Positions 20,504 to 23,064 of a DNA stretch of 23,064 bases are shown piece by piece. The notes below the pieces were generated by a model, which made no database searches, was not told where the DNA came from, and saw nothing but the letters and a program-made list of their open reading frames with translations. Position numbers and translations under genes: made by a program. Numbering within the stretch: position 1 is the stretch's first letter; each line of letters starts with the position of its first letter. This DNA comes from Haplomitrium mnioides (lineage: Eukaryota > Marchantiophyta > Haplomitriopsida > Calobryales): contig JBNGIS010035631.1 of assembly GCA_049999725.1 (NCBI GenBank), positions 1 through 23,064 of the forward strand, given 5' to 3'.

Positions 20504-20597
20504 CTGCAAAAAGATAAACAACTACATCAAACATTGTAACAAAAATCCAAGAGAAATAAAAAACAAAGAAATAAAAAAAAATGAAAGAACAACTCAC
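20504..20597 (-). other. 94-bp intron
   Basis: On the minus strand GTGAGTTG (donor, 20597) and a T-rich tract ending TTTTTGCAG (acceptor, 20504) bound 94 bp with long T runs. The splice phase fits the reading frames on both sides. Confidence 0.65.
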
Positions 20598-21101
20598 TAG
20601 ATGCCATGATCAATTGCACAGTAGACTTTAAAAAGGGCATACTTGACGATGCCAAACTGCTGCAAAGAATGTATGATTACAAACAACCAAAACTCCAAAG
20701 TAGTTATTGCCGCAAAAGATGATACCATGTAAAAAATGTCATCTTTTGAAAACGGTTCTGAATCATATACTTACATTCCCTTAGGTTATACCCATAAGGA
20801 ATATCAGCAATAGCCAATGTGAAACATCTAGGTTTCACAAGGCCCTTCAATTTTCGAGCGTTGGCCTCCCCGTGGACTTGATAAAACTCTACGTTGAGAT
20901 GGTCGACGTAAGAAAGTAAATCTTCTTCCTCATCTCTCACAATTCCTTCTGTTGTGAGAGATACAGCACCACTTTGCTGACGTGCTTTCCACTCTCTGGC
21001 CTTCTGGCAGTGGAGAAGAAAAGCCGAAGGGTAAGAGACCAATGTCGGAGGTTGGTCTTGTTCTTCAGGGGCTTCCTCCACCCCAAATTTCTTTCTTCCC
21101 T
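20598..21101 (-). pseudogene. Middle exon: methyltransferase motif IV region
   Basis: Beyond the assembly gap the minus strand reads GRKKFGVEEAPEEQDQPPTL, then AFLLHCQKAREWKARQQSGA, then HGEANARKLKGLVKPRCFTL, leading to AIADIPYGYN with the catalytic-type motif IV DIPYG at 20791-20805 (DPPY in most relatives). A 2-bp insertion in a TATA run near 20768 then shifts the frame; the shifted frame continues with YDSEPFSKDDIFYMVSSFAA and LEFWLFVIIHSLQQFG, which I believe follow motif IV directly in related plant proteins. The same place also looks like a splice donor (GTAAGTAT), but the continuing similarity argues against an intron there. The 5' end of the exon is hidden in the gap. Confidence 0.65.
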
Positions 21102-21201
21102 NNNNNNNNNNNNNNNNNNNNNNNNNNNNNNNNNNNNNNNNNNNNNNNNNNNNNNNNNNNNNNNNNNNNNNNNNNNNNNNNNNNNNNNNNNNNNNNNNNN
21201 N
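21102..21201. other. Assembly gap of exactly 100 N
   Basis: A run of 100 N, a conventional placeholder size, so the true length is unknown. It lies between the ParB-like exon and the motif IV exon, next to a minisatellite, which may have caused the assembly break. Open frames crossing it are meaningless. Confidence 0.99.
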
Positions 21202-21231
21202 AAAACAATAGAAAAAAAAACATTGAAAGGT

Positions 21232-21375
21232 TAAGACCATGCGCGCGTGAACTTCGAAGTCCATGCTCGCTGGGACATCAAAGTCCCTCCATCCAAGGAC
21301 ATCGAAGTCCATGCGTGCATGGACTTTGAAAGCCAAGTGCGCATGGACTTCCAAGTCCAAGCGCGCTTGGACATC
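21232..21375 (-). repeat. 24-bp minisatellite, six units, palindromic
   Basis: Six units of exactly 24 bp begin at 21232, 21256, 21280, 21304, 21328 and 21352. The consensus is GAAGTCCATGCG followed by CGCATGGACTTC, nearly a perfect palindrome: GTCCATGCGCGCATGGAC pairs with itself. It lies inside the intron between the ParB-like and motif IV exons. Because 24 is a multiple of three, the minus strand stays open and reads as octapeptides like MDFEVHAR. Confidence 0.92.
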
Positions 21376-21460
21376 GATGGTTTCGAGAACAAAACATAAA
21401 TTTATAAAAAATTAAATGCAAAGACAAATGATAAATTAAAGATCCAAAGAAAGGAATTAC
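21376..21460 (-). other. Intron sequence next to the ParB-like exon
   Basis: A/T-rich sequence. A possible donor GTAATTCC follows TTTTG at 21460 on the minus strand, which would end the upstream exon at 21461. Confidence 0.4.
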
Positions 21461-22936
21461 CAAAAGCTTCTCAAAACTCAAATAAAAAGAAGCCATCTTG
21501 ACTCTTCCATGTGAAGAGGGTACTCCTCTCTAGCCTCTTCCCAGGAATCGCAAAAAACCTTTGAACAAAAACTCTTCACCATTACCGCCAAAACTTTGTA
21601 TCTCTCCATCTCTCGAGACATTTCATCCATTGAAAGCTCTCTGGCTTCCACCCGCTTCAAAACTAATATCTTAACTTTGTCTAGAAGACCCTGAAGAGAC
21701 CTCCAAGGCGTCCACTTCATGTCTTCCATCCTCAGGGATCCTTTGGCTTTAGGCTTATGGCCTTTTACAAGGTTCTTCTCCAACATTGAAAAATTGCTCT
21801 GCTGCAACTCTCAGAGCTCTCCGCTTCTAAATGCTAGCTGAAACCAATTGTCTTGAGAAGTCACAGTCTTCTTGAGCGTGGACTTTGGTTTGATCTCCAA
21901 GGTTTCTAACACTAGCTCCCTTTTTAATTTTTGGGATGAAACCATCCCATTTTTGATAAATCGCTGATGCCAATACTTGACCTTTTGAATCGAGGTCATC
22001 TCAAGCCTGTACCTATGGTCAAAATTGCCATCTATTGCAAAAATTTGAGCCTCTGTTGGTGTTAGGCTCACGTAGACGTAACAATTGCAGAGCGACAAGG
22101 CGAGATTCTTCGTTCCATATTTCGTAATCAAAAGCTGCCTTGCTGCAGCACTGTGATTGCCTCCAGCAATCTCGTAGCGATACTTGTCAAGGTTCCTGAT
22201 GTCGAACTTTGACTTATCTTTCAGACCACACGTCGCGTCTACAACAACAATGAAGAAAGAATGTGTGTATTTGTTCGTCAACATTCTTTGCGCCAACAAT
22301 TCCACAAAATCCTCTTTCAATCTCTGAATTTGGAATGGACCCCAATTGTCCATTCTAGGCTTTGGCAAATTCAGGTTTTCCAGCCTTATTGTGATGGTTT
22401 CCTCACGGACTCTGCACCGCTGGATTGCAGATTCCCTAATTTTGTTTTTATCTTCCTCAGAAGCTGTCTGATGATCAACTTGCTCTCTTTCTTGAAATGT
22501 CGGCAACCCCTTGTGGGATTGCCTCTTCGATCTGGATGTAGGAGCTTGAACTAGCGCGGGCTCCTTCTTTGACTCCTGCCCCGAGTTGCTTGCTGTACGA
22601 GAAGAGGGCGCCGGCGCCGTTGACTTTGCAGTAGATTCAGAAGGGTCTGGCTACTCCTCAACGACCGGTGCTGGTTCTGGTTTCTTTTTCTTCTGCACCG
22701 ATTTTTTTTTCTTTTGAGCCTCGCTTGATTCCAGCTCCTTTCTCTTCTTCTACGAAGAAGTCCCTCTAGAGTGTGCCGAAAATGTTGTCGCACTCGGATG
22801 CGGCACAAGTTGTTGAATGTTGATGCCCTGCTTGGGATTTAGAATTTTTATTTGAATAGAAATTTTGATGAAGTCTCTCTCGATTTGTTTTGCGTCATGA
22901 TATGAATCGACAAAATCCGCAAGAAACAGAGTGAAC
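21461..22936 (-). pseudogene. Upstream exon: Lys-rich linker and ParB-like domain
   Basis: After the acceptor at 22936 the frame reads FVDSYHDAKQIERDFIKI, then a Ser/Lys/Pro-rich region with KKKKSVQKKKKPEPAP (likely nuclear localisation signal) and two TAG codons (22750-22752 and 22651-22653). From 22506 a 231-codon stretch follows: NWGPFQIQRLKEDFVELLAQ, FFIVVVDAT, FDIRNLDKYRYEIAGGNHSA (GGNHS at about 22150-22164) and LALSLCNCYVYVSLTPTEAQ. The YEIAGGNHS segment corresponds to the ExxxGxRR/GxxH nucleotide-binding strand of ParB/sulfiredoxin-fold domains. A TGA at 21811-21813 (CGA in the likely ancestor) separates it from a helical Glu/Lys-rich tail (KWTPWRSLQGLLDKVKIL; ELSMDEMSREMERYKVLAVM). 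A further TGA at 21478-21480 precedes the possible donor. Confidence 0.7.
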
Positions 22937-23034
22937 TAAAAAAGAAGAAAGAAAAACATTTAGCATGAGATAAAATAATGACCTGACATAAAGAAAAGCA
23001 AGAGCTTAGGAAGAAATAGCGTGAATTTAACATT
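22937..23034 (-). other. Intron upstream of the ParB-like exon
   Basis: The minus strand is pyrimidine-rich next to the acceptor. A CAG/GTCATT near 22983 could be a donor of a small exon, but no coding evidence supports it. Confidence 0.35.
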
Positions 23035-23064
23035 GAAGTCCATGCGCGCATGGACTCTGAGGTC
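23035..23064 (-). repeat. 24-bp palindromic minisatellite, start of a second array (cut by the window edge)
   Basis: One full unit (23035-23058), containing the perfect palindrome GTCCATGCGCGCATGGAC, and six bases of the next unit (GAGGTC). It is the same unit as 21232-21375 and lies on the other side of the ParB-like exon. Confidence 0.8.

Larger units (their letters stand above)
19885..22936 (-). pseudogene. Decayed ParB-like/beta-class DNA amino-methyltransferase fusion gene
   Basis: Following the minus strand from a splice acceptor at 22936 (TTCTTCTTTTTTAG) the conceptual protein has a Lys-rich, nuclear-signal-like linker, a ParB-like domain, an intron with a minisatellite and the assembly gap, then methyltransferase motif IV (DIPYG), motif X, motif I (DLCSGS), motif II (AMEYD) and an acidic C-terminus. 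IV before X and I is the circular order of beta-class N4-cytosine/N6-adenine methyltransferases. ParB-plus-methylase fusions are known from bacteria and phages; a plant gene with introns and this layout implies a domesticated or transferred family. This copy has in-frame stops at 22750, 22651, 21811, 21478, 20428, 20299, 20272 and 20263, one at the exon junction, and a 2-bp frameshift near 20768, so it cannot make the protein. The first exon(s) lie beyond or near the right edge. Confidence 0.75.

Noticed and set aside
20974-21329. Open frames crossing the N run
   Set aside because: Their continuity depends on unknown bases in a 100-N placeholder.
22551-22808. Arg-rich 85-codon minus-strand ORF
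   Set aside because: It is a shifted frame of the Lys/Ser/Pro-rich linker upstream of the ParB-like domain; the linker frame joins the domain directly.

Overview
This is nuclear DNA of a land plant, made almost entirely of decayed mobile elements and one decayed gene. Evidence: a plant-type Ty3/gypsy retroelement of the Tat/Athila kind with a tRNA-Asp-like primer site, very long LTRs, a gene with GT-AG introns, A/T-rich intergenic DNA, microsatellites, and one 100-N assembly gap (21102-21201). The large, old, stop-riddled elements suggest a big-genome lineage such as a gymnosperm, fern or lycophyte, but the species cannot be fixed from the sequence. No rRNA or tRNA gene, CRISPR array or intact long gene was seen.

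Layout. (1) 1-1663: GC-rich DNA with internal direct repeats and no convincing protein, ending in a purine tract (1664-1678) and an LTR-like segment with TATA box and AATAAA (1679 to about 2600); read as the 3' end of a plus-strand, probably non-autonomous LTR element. (2) About 2600-3830: pyrimidine-rich spacer of unknown origin. (3) About 3830-18431: one minus-strand Ty3/gypsy element. Its upstream LTR is 13414-18431 (about 5.0 kb, termini TGTAA/TTACA), followed on the minus strand by a primer binding site (13387-13404), Gag with zinc knuckles (to 12895), protease, reverse transcriptase, RNase H, integrase (to 6936), a polypurine tract (6895-6907) and the other LTR (from 6892 leftward to about 3830, lacking about 2 kb). 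Every domain is recognisable and every one is broken by stops or frameshifts. Each LTR carries part of an extra ORF and a roughly 1.7-kb stretch packed with a degenerate CACCTCCGAA motif.

(4) 18432-19880: A/T-rich flank with two tandem arrays (52-bp and 37-bp periods) built on one imperfect palindrome. (5) 19885-22936: a decayed minus-strand gene whose conceptual product joins a Lys-rich linker, a ParB-like domain (GGNHS), and a beta-class DNA amino-methyltransferase (DIPYG motif IV, then motif X, then the DLCSGS motif I). It holds at least eight in-frame TAG/TGA codons and one 2-bp frameshift, so this copy is dead, but the architecture is the most interesting thing in the window. A 24-bp minisatellite with the same palindromic core sits in an intron of this gene (21232-21375) and starts again at the right edge (23035-23064).

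Nothing here forms a working pathway. The biological content is the methyltransferase family revealed by its pseudogene, the unusual LTR design, and the palindromic repeat family that changes period between arrays.
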